Numbered from the stretch's first letter, positions 17,251-26,353 are shown. The stretch: 64,000 nt of DNA from Geoanaerobacter sp964528055 (GCA_964528055.1 CAZGQM010000003.1:266756-330755), one strand, 5' to 3'. Made by a program: numbers and translations. The notes: generated by a model from the letters alone, not told the origin.

Positions 17251-18132
17251 TCAATAGTACTCTTCAGTATACTCCGGCACCGAATCCAGGAAGCCGGGAT
17301 AGCGGTCGGCGCGCTCCAGGGCTGCATCCACCTCTCCGACCAGTCGGTCCCTGTCCTTGGGATAGCTTCCGGCAAGGTTAAGAAAGTTGGAGACATGATT
17401 GGAACGCAGAATCGACCGGGTCGGGTTAAGGTGCAACAGCAGTTCCCGTGCCTCTAACATCAGTTCCCGTCGAGTGCACTGGTCCAGAGAACGGACAAAA
17501 TTCTCATTATGACGATGGAACAGGGTCAGTAGAGAAAAATACTCGGGATTCACGCGATTTACCCAGGCAGCAGTCGCTCTTGCATGCATGAAACTCCGCT
17601 CCCGACCGGCCAGGCCGAGAATGGCGGTCACGGACAGCTTAATCCCTGCTTGGCGAGCATTCAGGGCGAGCTTCGCCATTTCGTCGGCAGTGAACCCCTT
17701 GTTAATCCTGAGAAGGGTTTCATCATCACCGGATTCCAGGCCGAAGTAAAGGATTCGAAGGCGCTTTTCCCGCAACAGTGCGAGTTGTTCCGGGCTTTTC
17801 GTGGTCAGGCTGTTTGGAGATGCGTAAGACCCAACTCTGGTTAGTTGGGGAAACTCTCTCGAGAGTGCATCAAGGATCTCCAAAAGGCCGTCAAATGGAT
17901 AGACAAGTGCGTCTCCATCGGCCAGAAAGACGCGATCGATACTCTGCCGGTGACGTTCCGGAATTCCTGCAATCTCTTCGATAATTTCCGGCACTGGTCT
18001 CACACAGAACCGCTTTCCCTTGTACATGCCGCAGAATGTGCAAGTATTCTGCGAACAGCCCACCGTGATTTGGAAGATCAGGCTTCTCGCTTCGCTGGGC
18101 GGTCGGAACAGCGGTTCTACGTAGCGTGGCAT
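17251..18132 (-). CDS. Radical SAM domain protein
   Basis: A 293-residue radical S-adenosylmethionine enzyme. The cluster motif is CSQNTCTFC (Cys26, Cys31, Cys34), a CX4CX2C spacing one residue longer than the canonical CX3CX2C. A YFGLESGDDETLLRINKG block follows, as in the COG1032 and Elp3/coproporphyrinogen-oxidase-like group. The start is the ATG at 18132, with AAGGAG seven bases upstream; a TTG directly before it is rejected. It stands alone, divergent from the LOG-family gene. Substrate unknown. Confidence 0.85.
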   Translation of the reverse strand: MPRYVEPLFRPPSEARSLIFQITVGCSQNTCTFCGMYKGKRFCVRPVPEIIEEIAGIPERHRQSIDRVFLADGDALVYPFDGLLEILDALSREFPQLTRVGSYASPNSLTTKSPEQLALLREKRLRILYFGLESGDDETLLRINKGFTADEMAKLALNARQAGIKLSVTAILGLAGRERSFMHARATAAWVNRVNPEYFSLLTLFHRHNENFVRSLDQCTRRELMLEARELLLHLNPTRSILRSNHVSNFLNLAGSYPKDRDRLVGEVDAALERADRYPGFLDSVPEYTEEYY

Positions 18133-18448
18133 CAAAATCCGACTCCTTTAGAGTGCGCGACGGCTTGTCATATCTCATCCACAAGGCTTCGGTTCCATAA
18201 CATATCCCACTACCCGAGCCGGGCAACGGAACGAATATGGATGATTCTAACAACCGTATCAAGAATAATTTTCGCCTTGTCAACAGAGCAAGCATGAATC
18301 TGAACTCAAACCCTGGTCGTGGTATCGTCACATGGAATCAGCACTGTATCTTGGGCTGGCAAGGAATCTGCGGACATATCCCAGAGGTAATTCCATGGTC
18401 ACCAGAAATGTGCAGATCCCGATTCGATCATACAAAACCCACTGTCAT
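18133..18448. other. Intergenic region without recognised gene
   Basis: This is the gap between the divergent radical SAM and LOG-family genes. Apart from the radical SAM ribosome binding site at its left end I see no ORF with a credible ribosome binding site, no stable RNA fold and no repeat. Confidence 0.5.
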
Positions 18449-18477
18449 TTGCCTGCACAGCGGGCAGGTGGTATACT
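18449..18477 (+). promoter_or_regulatory. Promoter of the LOG-family gene
   Basis: TTGCCT at 18449-18454, a 17-base spacer, and TATACT at 18472-18477. TG one base before the -10 makes it an extended -10 promoter. The predicted 5' leader is about 30 bases. Confidence 0.7.
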
Positions 18478-18513
18478 CACCCGTAATTAAAGGCCAAGGA
18501 GACGTCACCATCT

Positions 18514-19542
18514 ATGGAACTTAGCTTTGCAAGGATCAACAACGAAATAGATCAGACTATAGACGACCTGATGCGTAAAACAGGAGGAGTACATCATCCA
18601 GAAATTATCAGGGAGATGATCGTTTCGGCTCTGAAGGCAGGACAGGAGAGCGATTATCTAGCAGATCTCAAGATGCTGAACAATACCATGAAGGAGATGC
18701 GCTACACCAACAAGGTCTTTGCACCCTACCGCAGCAGGAAAAAGGTCACCATCTTCGGGTCGGCAAGAACTGAACCGACCGAGGAGATATACCAGAAGTG
18801 CGTAAACTTCAGCAGGGAACTTGTAAAACGAGGGTACATGACCATAACCGGCGGCGGGCCAGGCATCATGAGGGCCGGTAACGAAGGGGCCGGGAGCGAG
18901 AACTCCTTTGCCGTCAACATCAGACTCCCTTTCGAACAGTCGCCCAATCCGGTAATGCACCAGAACCCGAGGCTTGTCACCTACAAATACTTCTTCAACC
19001 GTAAAGTGGCATTTGTGAAGGAAGCGGATGCCATTGCCGTATTTCCGGGCGGTTTTGGTACCCTGGATGAAGCCATGGAGGTCTTCACCCTCATTCAGAC
19101 CGGCAAGACCGCACCAAAACCGCTTGTCCTGATCGACGATGAAAGCGGTTACTGGGAACATCTCTTTACGTTTATCAAGGATGCCATGCTCGGTCGTGGA
19201 CTGATTTCAGCTGAGGATTTCTCGATTTTTTCCATCAGCCGTTCCATTGATGATGCTATCGAGACCATTGAGGGGTTCTACCGCAACTATCATTCAATGA
19301 GATTTGTTAACGGGAGCCTGATCATTCGACTCAACAAGGAATTGACCGACGAACAGATAGAAATTCTCAGCAGTGAATTCCCGGAAATACGTCAATCCGA
19401 TTCATCTATCTACCGCAGCGTCCCTCTCCCGGAAGAAGCAGATGAACCTGATTTATTGAACCTGCCACGTATTGTCTTGCGCTTTGATCACCAGCATTAC
19501 GGGCTTCTTATCGCATTTATCGGCAGAATAAACACGTTCTGA
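18514..19542 (+). CDS. LOG-family (TIGR00730-type) nucleotide-binding protein
   Basis: A 342-residue protein with the Rossmann-like fold of the family once annotated as lysine decarboxylase. The diagnostic motifs are GGGPGIMRAGNEGA and PGGFGTLDEAMEVF, which bind and cleave nucleoside monophosphates in LOG and PpnN enzymes. It is longer than the roughly 190-residue LOG core, with about 90 extra N-terminal and 80 extra C-terminal residues of unknown role, a layout seen in PpnN-like proteins. A nucleotide 5'-monophosphate glycosidase activity is the best guess. AAGGAG lies about 12 bases before the ATG. Confidence 0.8.
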   Translation: MELSFARINNEIDQTIDDLMRKTGGVHHPEIIREMIVSALKAGQESDYLADLKMLNNTMKEMRYTNKVFAPYRSRKKVTIFGSARTEPTEEIYQKCVNFSRELVKRGYMTITGGGPGIMRAGNEGAGSENSFAVNIRLPFEQSPNPVMHQNPRLVTYKYFFNRKVAFVKEADAIAVFPGGFGTLDEAMEVFTLIQTGKTAPKPLVLIDDESGYWEHLFTFIKDAMLGRGLISAEDFSIFSISRSIDDAIETIEGFYRNYHSMRFVNGSLIIRLNKELTDEQIEILSSEFPEIRQSDSSIYRSVPLPEEADEPDLLNLPRIVLRFDHQHYGLLIAFIGRINTF

Positions 19543-19570
19543 TCGAACAGATTGGATATGGCTAATTCGC

Positions 19571-19600
19571 TTGACACTGTTATTTGGCACATGATAGGTT
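19571..19600 (+). promoter_or_regulatory. Candidate cspA promoter
   Basis: TTGACA at 19571-19576, then TAGGTT at 18 bases. The -10 is poor. It would give a 5' leader of roughly 145 bases, of the length typical for cold-shock mRNAs. Confidence 0.4.
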
Positions 19601-19753
19601 GAGGCTGCAGCAAGTTTCGGACGTTTTTGCAGCACTCGGAAATGCGAAGTTCCCCGCTGGACCTTGCTCTTCCCTGCCAGAAGCCTCCGGCAACTGCGCT
19701 AACCCCCACACATCCGGCACAAATCCGGAGCACCACGAAGGAGGTAGTACACA

Positions 19754-19954
19754 ATGGCACTGGGCAAGGTAAAATGGTTCAACGACGCAAAGGGATTCGG
19801 TTTCATCGAGCAGGATAACGGCGACGACGTGTTCGTTCACTTCTCTGCAATTCAGGGTGACGGATTCAAGTCACTGGCTGAAGGTCAGGCTGTGACGTTT
19901 GATGTCATCAATGGACCAAAGGGGCTTCAGGCCGCCAACGTTCAAAAGGCCTAA
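19754..19954 (+). CDS. cspA: Cold-shock protein, CspA family
   Basis: A 66-residue single OB-fold RNA/DNA-binding protein (RNA chaperone). The RNP1 motif KGFGFI and RNP2 motif DVFVHF lie at residues 13-18 and 25-30, after the MALGKVKWFND start. GAAGGAGGT upstream is a strong ribosome binding site. The long leader suggests post-transcriptional control. Members of this family are often expressed constitutively despite the name. Confidence 0.95.
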   Translation: MALGKVKWFNDAKGFGFIEQDNGDDVFVHFSAIQGDGFKSLAEGQAVTFDVINGPKGLQAANVQKA

Positions 19955-19977
19955 AGTATCCGCACCAAGCAAGCACA

Positions 19978-20008
19978 AAGGCCCTGTCGGCATATCCGGC
20001 AGGGCCTT
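19978..20008. terminator. Bidirectional terminator between cspA and the metalloprotease-like gene
   Basis: AAGGCCCTGTCGG pairs with CCGGCAGGGCCTT across a five-base loop. Short T-runs on both strands suit convergent genes, though neither run is long. Confidence 0.7.
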
Positions 20009-20021
20009 CATAGTATGGCAA

Positions 20022-21743
20022 TCATGAAACCTCATACTGGCTAACCCGCCTTCGAATCAAAACCCACCCGAGCAACCCCAGCAACAACGATGCAACGCTA
20101 TCCGGATGCTCCACAGTTGCTATAAGAGGCGCGAGCAATGCCCTGCACCCCAAGCGCATCCACTTATGACGGGCAATGACTGCGGCCATGGATGGACTGA
20201 CCCTGTAATAGCACGTAACGAACATCCTCCCGAATGGATTAGTAATCAGGCAGCGATCCCTGAACCCCCTCAATACCTCTACCTTGGGATGCATATAGCT
20301 CCCGTAGGCAGCGGTTGCGATAAAACAGCCACCGCCACCGCCGCCACCACCGCCACCACTTGGCGCAGTGGAGTTAAGCGTTGGTCCGGCAATGAGGGTT
20401 GGAGCCTTAACACTCAACTGGGCATCCTGGAGGCTTGGAATCGGTTGGGAAGGATCGGGGGGAATCGCAGTAGAACCGGTCAGATTATTGCACAAAAGCA
20501 ATGTACTCTGCAGATAAAGTGCTGCAACCCCTGCAGGTTTCGCTGAGAGATCAGGCGGCGAGTTTTCGGTGTACAACGCGAAAGAATACGGCTCCGAAGG
20601 ATATGAGATGACGTCGGTTATGGGTTCAGTGACAAATGGATGAATCAACGAAATCTCGTTCTGGTGACTGACCCAGTTGTTGAGCACAAATCTTTTTCCC
20701 AAACCGACAACATAATCCGAAAGAGCTCCTCCCAACACCTCGTTCAAGACCGGGATCATCGGGATATCATTTCCAGATACCGGTGCTGGCTTGGTTTGAA
20801 GTCGTTCCAAGATGGTTCTGATAATATCGCGCCCGTTTATCTCCGCAAGATATCGGCTGAATATCCAGCGGCTATATCCGCCACCACTGCTGACACTGAC
20901 CGGCGTATCGAGTGGAAGACGCGGATTCTGCAGATATGCCGGAAGATAGTCGTAGAGTTGGTTGACCGAATCGAAGACCTCGTCCTCTATCCAGGTAGAA
21001 GTCGCTTCGGCGTACCAAGTGTCGAAATAAAAATTGTAGCCATACTGGATGGCGTGATGATACTCGTGGGCCGCAGTGGATTGCAGATACTGGAACGCTG
21101 AATATCTGGCTCCAAACTCTGCAAAGTCATTGTCTACGGTGATATAACTCGTGAAAGAGGTACTGCTGAGTGGTACATCCGAATTGGCGAATCCCAGATA
21201 CTTCAAGCTCCCACCACCAAGGTTCTCAAGATAGACGTCGTAAGGCTGACCTCCAACCGTAGGTGCAGGCTGATAGCCCATCTCCAGTACTTCACGATTG
21301 TATACGGCCTCAAAAACCTCCGCGACCTTCTCCACCCAATCGGGAATGCCATTGTTGTTTAGGTCGGCAAGAGGAGGGGCATCGCTTCCACTGGTGGCAT
21401 AATGAATGGCAAAATGACCTTCGGCAGTTTTTGCAATTGCCTCTCCCGCGAGAACCGGCTTACCGAACACCTTTGCCAAAATCTTCTGGGTGCCGGGCAG
21501 TAGCTTGGTCCAGTCGCTGCGGAGTCCGTGGAAAACAGGGGTATAGCATGGTTCAAACTCCTGACCAGGGTGCGTCTCTGAAACCCCGTCAATACGCTCC
21601 TGCCCCCCCGGATGCTGACCAAACCTTGACAGGTAGTATTCGTCAAGAACAGCAGCCTGCGCCAAAGAAGGCAGCGTAAGAACAAATACGTACAGGGATG
21701 TAATCTGCACCATGAGTCGCGTCATAGTGAAGAAGCCTAACAT
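20022..21743 (-). CDS. Secreted metalloprotease-like protein with polyglycine linker and CFI-box C-terminal signal
   Basis: A 573-residue exported protein. A signal peptide spans about 1-30 (ends LAQA). A zinc-type motif HEYHHAIQYG lies at about residue 226 within an MXAN_6640-like catalytic region, with a downstream AEATSTWIEDEVF segment that supplies candidate ligands. A run of ten glycines (about 462-471) leads into CFIATAAYGS, the start of the CFI-box C-terminal domain (RGFRD, CYYRVSPSMA), and a last hydrophobic helix with RRR. That layout is typical of C-terminal sorting signals on surface proteins. The ATG at 21743 has CGGAG upstream. Protease activity is inferred from the motif only. 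Confidence 0.75.
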   Translation of the reverse strand: MLGFFTMTRLMVQITSLYVFVLTLPSLAQAAVLDEYYLSRFGQHPGGQERIDGVSETHPGQEFEPCYTPVFHGLRSDWTKLLPGTQKILAKVFGKPVLAGEAIAKTAEGHFAIHYATSGSDAPPLADLNNNGIPDWVEKVAEVFEAVYNREVLEMGYQPAPTVGGQPYDVYLENLGGGSLKYLGFANSDVPLSSTSFTSYITVDNDFAEFGARYSAFQYLQSTAAHEYHHAIQYGYNFYFDTWYAEATSTWIEDEVFDSVNQLYDYLPAYLQNPRLPLDTPVSVSSGGGYSRWIFSRYLAEINGRDIIRTILERLQTKPAPVSGNDIPMIPVLNEVLGGALSDYVVGLGKRFVLNNWVSHQNEISLIHPFVTEPITDVISYPSEPYSFALYTENSPPDLSAKPAGVAALYLQSTLLLCNNLTGSTAIPPDPSQPIPSLQDAQLSVKAPTLIAGPTLNSTAPSGGGGGGGGGGCFIATAAYGSYMHPKVEVLRGFRDRCLITNPFGRMFVTCYYRVSPSMAAVIARHKWMRLGCRALLAPLIATVEHPDSVASLLLGLLGWVLIRRRVSQYEVS

Positions 21744-21778
21744 AAAAACTCCGATTCTGCTTGATCAATGCTGGACTA

Positions 21779-21812
21779 AAAAGGGGGCGCCCCTCGGCCG
21801 CCCCCTTTATTC
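21779..21812 (-). terminator. leuA terminator
   Basis: On the minus strand, AAAGGGGGCG pairs with CGCCCCCTTT and is followed by TTTTTAG. It lies directly after leuA. Confidence 0.8.
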
Positions 21813-21833
21813 AGTCCGTTACAGACGTTAGGA

Positions 21834-23390
21834 TCAGAGACTCTCTATGAACTTCCCCTTCTGGTAATGAAGGCGGTTCAGGGCATTTATATACGCCTTT
21901 GCCGAGGCCTCTATGATATCGGTTGATGAACCCCGGCCCGTAACCGTCTTGTCGCCGTCAGCAACCTTTACCGTAACTTCGCCCTGCGCGTCAGTGCCGC
22001 CGGTTATGGATCCAACATTGTATTGAAGGAGCTTGCCTTTTGTCTTTGTAAGTTTTTTTATGGCTTTCAAGGTTGCATCTACAGGCCCATCGCCAAGCTC
22101 GGCCGTACGGAAAGGCTCACCGTCAATCTCTAGCTGCACAGTTGCGGTTGCAACCGCAAAGGATCCGCAGGTGACCGTTATATGATCGAGTTTGTACTTA
22201 TCTGCCGGCCGCAGGACCTCTTCGGCGACCAGCGCCTCGAGGTCCTCGTCAAAGACCTCTTTCTTAAGGTCGGCCAGCAATTTGAACTTTTCAAAGGCCT
22301 TGTTCAGATCTTCATCATTCAAGTCATGACCAAGTTCGACCAGTCGCTTCTTGAAGGCATGACGTCCCGAATGCTTCCCGAGAACAAGAAGATTTTCCTT
22401 TAAACCCACCGACTCCGGTGTCATGATTTCGTAGGTTGACTTGTCCATCAGCATTCCATGCTGGTGGATACCGGCTTCGTGGGCAAAGGCGTTTGCGCCG
22501 ACTATAGCCTTGTTCGGCTGAACCTGAATGCCGGTAATGGTAGAGAGAAGACGACTCGACGGCGTCAAATGCTCTGTATCCACATTTGTTCTGTACGCCA
22601 GAATGTCGGCCCGCGTCTTCAAGATCATGACAAACTCTTCAAGGGAACAGTTGCCTGCCCTCTCACCTATGCCGTTTATGGTACACTCGACCTGGCCGGC
22701 TCCTGCCTGCACAGCAGCAATCGAGTTGGCAACCGATAATCCCAGATCGTTATGACAATGAACGGAAATCACAGCCTTGCCGATATTCCGTACATTCTCT
22801 TTCAGGTATTTGATGATGTTGAAATACTCGAAGGGGATGGTATAGCCAACTGTATCCGGAATATTGACCGTTGTAGCACCGGCATCTATAACCGCCTCAA
22901 CAACCTCGGCAAGAAATTCGATTCTGGTTCTGACGGCATCTTCACACGAAAATTCTACATTCGGTGTGTAGGAACATGCCCGCTTCACCGCCTTGACCGC
23001 AGACTCAAGCACCTTGCCCGGCTCCATTTTGAGCTTGTGCTTCATATGGATGTCTGATGTGGCAATAAAGGTATGTATTCGACCTTTCTCGCCTGCGAAC
23101 TGCAGCGCCTCCCATGCACGGTCTATGTCCTTTTCACTGGAGCGGCAAAGCCCGGCAATCTCCGGTCCCTTTATGATCTGTGCAATCCGCTTAACCGCCT
23201 CGAAATCTCCTTCCGATGCAATGGGGAAACCGGCCTCAATGACATCTACGTTGAGCTTTTGGAGCTGCTTCGCAATCCGGAGTTTCTCCTCGATGTTCAT
23301 GCTGTTGCCGGGAGACTGCTCGCCATCCCGTAACGTGGTATCAAAAATCCTGATTAACTGCCGTTCGTCCTTTTTTGGTGCCTTTGCCAT
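21834..23390 (-). CDS. leuA: 2-isopropylmalate synthase
   Basis: First committed enzyme of leucine synthesis: condenses acetyl-CoA with 2-oxoisovalerate. It has 518 residues. Seen: a TIM-barrel start FDTTLRDGEQSPG (metal-binding Asp17 in the DTTLRD motif), VHCHNDLG (metal-binding histidines), GERAGNCSLEE, and a C-terminal regulatory domain ending in SSTDIIEASAKAYI, which in this family binds leucine for feedback inhibition. The ATG at 23390 has AAAGGAG upstream; 19 earlier codons lie inside the T-box terminator and are rejected. Expression is probably controlled by tRNA-Leu charging through the upstream T-box. Confidence 0.95.
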   Translation of the reverse strand: MAKAPKKDERQLIRIFDTTLRDGEQSPGNSMNIEEKLRIAKQLQKLNVDVIEAGFPIASEGDFEAVKRIAQIIKGPEIAGLCRSSEKDIDRAWEALQFAGEKGRIHTFIATSDIHMKHKLKMEPGKVLESAVKAVKRACSYTPNVEFSCEDAVRTRIEFLAEVVEAVIDAGATTVNIPDTVGYTIPFEYFNIIKYLKENVRNIGKAVISVHCHNDLGLSVANSIAAVQAGAGQVECTINGIGERAGNCSLEEFVMILKTRADILAYRTNVDTEHLTPSSRLLSTITGIQVQPNKAIVGANAFAHEAGIHQHGMLMDKSTYEIMTPESVGLKENLLVLGKHSGRHAFKKRLVELGHDLNDEDLNKAFEKFKLLADLKKEVFDEDLEALVAEEVLRPADKYKLDHITVTCGSFAVATATVQLEIDGEPFRTAELGDGPVDATLKAIKKLTKTKGKLLQYNVGSITGGTDAQGEVTVKVADGDKTVTGRGSSTDIIEASAKAYINALNRLHYQKGKFIESL

Positions 23391-23413
23391 CTGATTTACT
23401 CCTTTCTTTCTCA

Positions 23414-23680
23414 TGGTCCAAAAATAAAAAAGCCTCCGCCCGTGCAAGGGACGAAGACTTGTGCTCTCCGTGGTACCACCCTAGTTCACTCGGCGAATAT
23501 TGACCGCCAAGCCTTCATGTACCCATTACGTGGGTTAATCGGCCCCGGCTACTCTTCATTCACCGGAACGGCTCCGAGGCGAGTTCGCCGCTTCCCCCCA
23601 CTGACTCGCACCAACCGTCAGCTCTCTCAAAGGGTTTCCCGACTACTACTCCTCTTCACTGCCTTTGCAATTTTATTGAG
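23414..23680 (-). ncRNA. T-box leader (leucine) of leuA
   Basis: tRNA-sensing riboswitch. On the minus strand the T-box core AGGGTGGTACCACGG lies at 23482-23468, followed by an imperfect GC-rich hairpin (about 23458-23432) and a run of T, the terminator. The stem I part shows GGTTGGTGCGAG and GAACTCG. Read as GAA-CTC-G, the specifier is the leucine codon CTC at 23583-23581, which suits the gene. Uncharged tRNA-Leu would stabilise the antiterminator and switch leuA on. A TTGACA at 23708-23703 is a likely -35. Confidence 0.88.
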
Positions 23681-23743
23681 AGTAATTAAAAGAACTGTTT
23701 GTTGTCAAGGAAATTAATGCAGTGAATAAATTCATATCCGCGG

Positions 23744-24529
23744 CTATTGATGTCTGGATGTCTCATAGCCCTTGTGGATTGCCTTTTCAAGGCGCCTTCG
23801 ACGCGGCCACGTCACGAGGAAGGTTATGGGGCCCGACATAATGTAGCAGAGAAAGATTATAAACAGCATCAGCACCGGCTCGGCAGCAATCACTATCAGA
23901 AGCATGACTGCAAGCACCAGAAACCCGAAGGGCTGTCGTTTGATCAACTCCGGATCCTTGAAGGAGTTGTACTTGACGTTGGAGACCATCAGAAAGGCAA
24001 GGAAATAAATCAGCACCAGAATCGCCAATTTCTTGAAAGAACTAGGCCAGCCAAAATGATAAAAGAGGAGCACCGTAGCCGAAACCATGCTTGCAGCTGC
24101 CGGGGTGGGAAGACCGATGAAACGCTTGCTCTCCACTGTATCGACCTGTACGTTGAAACGTGCCAGACGTAGGGCAGCGCATGCAACAAAGAGAAATGCC
24201 GCCACCCACCCGAGCCTGCCAAACGGGCGAAGCGCCCAAGCGTACATCAACAGCCCCGGCGTCACCCCGAAAGCGACAAGGTCAGCAAGCGAGTCATACT
24301 CCACACCAAACTTGCTGGTAGTACCGGTTGCACGAGCAACCTTGCCGTCTAGACCATCGAAAATGGATGAGGCAAGAATCCAGATTGCAGCTGTACGGTA
24401 GTCTCCGTTGAGGGTAGCCACCATACTGTAAAAACCTGCAAACAGGCTGCCTGTCGTAAACAGGTTTGGAAGGATATAGATCCCCTTCCGGATGCTCTCG
24501 CTGCGATCTACTTTTTTGCTCTCGTTCAC
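23744..24529 (-). CDS. pssA: CDP-diacylglycerol--serine O-phosphatidyltransferase
   Basis: Integral membrane enzyme that makes phosphatidylserine from CDP-diacylglycerol and serine; 261 residues. The CDP-alcohol phosphotransferase motif DG(X2)AR(X8)G(X3)D(X3)D is seen as DGKVARATGTTSKFGVEYDSLAD, followed by several transmembrane helices. The GTG at 24529 overlaps the psd stop (GTGA), so synthesis is coupled to the enzyme that acts next. An earlier start would run into psd by 69 bases. The length fits the long PssA form. Confidence 0.92.
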   Translation of the reverse strand: MNESKKVDRSESIRKGIYILPNLFTTGSLFAGFYSMVATLNGDYRTAAIWILASSIFDGLDGKVARATGTTSKFGVEYDSLADLVAFGVTPGLLMYAWALRPFGRLGWVAAFLFVACAALRLARFNVQVDTVESKRFIGLPTPAAASMVSATVLLFYHFGWPSSFKKLAILVLIYFLAFLMVSNVKYNSFKDPELIKRQPFGFLVLAVMLLIVIAAEPVLMLFIIFLCYIMSGPITFLVTWPRRRRLEKAIHKGYETSRHQ

Positions 24530-25170
24530 CCTAGGATCCCCAGTATCGTTTCGCCTGAAACGGTCTTTTCTCCCATGGCGATACAAATCTCTGTACACTT
24601 GGGGAGATAGACATCGAGCCTTGAACCGAAACGGATCAGGCCGTACCTTTTGCCGCGTTCAAGCGTATCACCCTTACCTGCATAGCATACGATACGCCGG
24701 GCGATCAGTCCAGCCACCTGAACCACGACAATCTTTTTACCATCTTTGGTTTCAATCACCAAACCGCTCTGCTCGTTTTCAAACGTTGCCCGTTCATGGC
24801 GTACATCATAAAATTTCCCGGGGATGTAGAACGAATCAAGCACCGTGCCGCTGACCGGGGCCCGGTTGACATGGACATTGAAGACAGACATGAAGATGCT
24901 GATCTTTGTCATCTCCTGGCCAAGATGTGGTTCAACTGCATCTCCGAGATAGATGACGACGCCATCGGCCGGAGCGACCAGTTGACTCTCGCCGTTCGGA
25001 GCCGTACGCACTGGGTTTCTGAAGAAAAAAACTATAAACAGCGTCACCAACATCAGAAAAACCGCAGGCAGCGCCCAGCACAACCAGGCCAAAACTGCAG
25101 TAGCAAGCCCCCCGGCAACTATGAATGGGAATCCTTCAGGTGCTATTGGGAAATTTCCGGGTCTGTCCAT
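24526..25170 (-). CDS. psd: Phosphatidylserine decarboxylase
   Basis: Makes phosphatidylethanolamine from phosphatidylserine; 214 residues. It is the short archaetidylserine-type form. A membrane helix lies at about 17-50, VHVNRAPVSG is the family motif, and self-cleavage occurs at Gly-Ser in RFGSRLDVYLP to form the pyruvoyl cofactor. The ATG at 25170 follows a GAAGGA region; the TTG directly before it is rejected. The stop overlaps the pssA start. Confidence 0.93.
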   Translation of the reverse strand: MDRPGNFPIAPEGFPFIVAGGLATAVLAWLCWALPAVFLMLVTLFIVFFFRNPVRTAPNGESQLVAPADGVVIYLGDAVEPHLGQEMTKISIFMSVFNVHVNRAPVSGTVLDSFYIPGKFYDVRHERATFENEQSGLVIETKDGKKIVVVQVAGLIARRIVCYAGKGDTLERGKRYGLIRFGSRLDVYLPKCTEICIAMGEKTVSGETILGILG

Positions 25171-25190
25171 CAATAAGGTAATCCTTCACT

Positions 25191-25237
25191 AAAAAACCGG
25201 GTCACCCGCTCTCAGTAGAAAAGAGAGCGGGGCCCGG
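25191..25237 (-). terminator. ilvC terminator
   Basis: A long GC-rich stem (CCGGGCCCCGCTCTC with GAGAGCGGGTGACCCGG on the minus strand), ending in six T. It separates the ilv operon from psd-pssA. Confidence 0.85.
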
Positions 25238-25256
25238 CATTTATGATCAAAACTGA

Positions 25257-26267
25257 TCAGTTCTTGGTCTTGTCAACGATTTTCTGGATCCAGGGCATCA
25301 TGCTCCGCAGCTGTCCGCCGACCTGCTCGATCGGGTGGGCGGCGTTGAGCCGACGGCGCGCCGTCATCTCCGGATAATTGGTCATACCTTCGAGAATGAA
25401 ACGCTTGGCGTATTCACCGGTCTGGATGTTTGCCAGACATTCTTTCATCGCCTTACGGCTCTGATCGTTGATCACCTGCGGACCGGTGACGTATTCGCCA
25501 AATTCGGCATTGTTGGAGATGGAGTAGTTCATATTGGCGATTCCGCCTTCATACATAAGGTCAACGATCAGCTTGAGCTCGTGCAGACACTCGAAATAGG
25601 CCATCTCGGGGGCATACCCAGCTTCTACCAGCGTCTCAAAGCCCGCCTTGACCAGTTCCACCGCACCACCACAGAGGACAGCTTGTTCGCCGAACAGGTC
25701 GGTCTCGGTCTCATCCTTGAAGGTGGTTTCGATGATCCCGGTGCGTCCGCCGCCGATGGCACTGGCATAGGAAAGAGCCACGTTGCGAGCTTTTCCCGAA
25801 GCATCCTGAAACACTGCGATCAGATCGGGAATCCCTCCTCCTTTGACGAACTCGGAGCGCACCGTGTGCCCGGGAGCCTTGGGGGCGATCATTATCACGT
25901 CAATGTCGGGTCGCGGTACAACCTGATTGTAATGGATTGCAAAGCCATGGGCAAAAGCCAGGGTAGCACCCTGCTTAAGCTTCGGTTCGATCTCGTCGCG
26001 GTAAAGAGTCGACTGGAACTCATCTGGAGTAAGAATCATCACCAGGTCAGCCGAAGCCACGGCGTCAGCAACGCTCGCCACCTTCAGCCCGGAATTCTGT
26101 GCCTTGACTGCCGAGGTCGAACCGGCGCGCAAAGCCACGGTCACGTCAACCCCGGAATCCTTGAGATTACAGGCATGGGCATGCCCCTGGGAACCGTAAC
26201 CAACTACCGTAACTTTTTTACTTTTGATGATCGCAAGATCACAATCCTTGTCGTAATAAACGTTCAT
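25257..26267 (-). CDS. ilvC: Ketol-acid reductoisomerase
   Basis: NADP-dependent enzyme of valine and isoleucine synthesis: alkyl migration and reduction of acetohydroxy acids. Class I, 336 residues. Seen: GYGSQGHAHA (dinucleotide loop), LRAGSTSAVKAQ (the phosphate-binding loop, with Ala-Val where many homologues have a tryptophan), FAHGFAIHYNQ, KDETETDLFGEQ (metal-binding acidic residues) and the C-terminal knotted domain. The ATG has GGAGGAAGAAC upstream. Last gene of ilvD-ilvB-ilvN-ilvC. Confidence 0.96.
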   Translation of the reverse strand: MNVYYDKDCDLAIIKSKKVTVVGYGSQGHAHACNLKDSGVDVTVALRAGSTSAVKAQNSGLKVASVADAVASADLVMILTPDEFQSTLYRDEIEPKLKQGATLAFAHGFAIHYNQVVPRPDIDVIMIAPKAPGHTVRSEFVKGGGIPDLIAVFQDASGKARNVALSYASAIGGGRTGIIETTFKDETETDLFGEQAVLCGGAVELVKAGFETLVEAGYAPEMAYFECLHELKLIVDLMYEGGIANMNYSISNNAEFGEYVTGPQVINDQSRKAMKECLANIQTGEYAKRFILEGMTNYPEMTARRRLNAAHPIEQVGGQLRSMMPWIQKIVDKTKN

Positions 26268-26353
26268 GTTCTTCCTCCATGTATTATTGAGTAGATATCT
26301 CAGGCATATGCAGCTAGTGCTCTGTCAACGGAGCAAAAATTACCGCAAGGTGT

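Noticed and set aside
18237..18524. 95-codon plus-strand ORF upstream of the LOG-family gene
   Set aside because: No ribosome binding site, no recognisable domain, atypical composition, and it overlaps the LOG-family promoter and start.
20329..20358. CCACCG-rich repeat as a possible CRISPR or tandem repeat array
   Set aside because: It is the coding sequence of the polyglycine linker, not a spaced repeat array.
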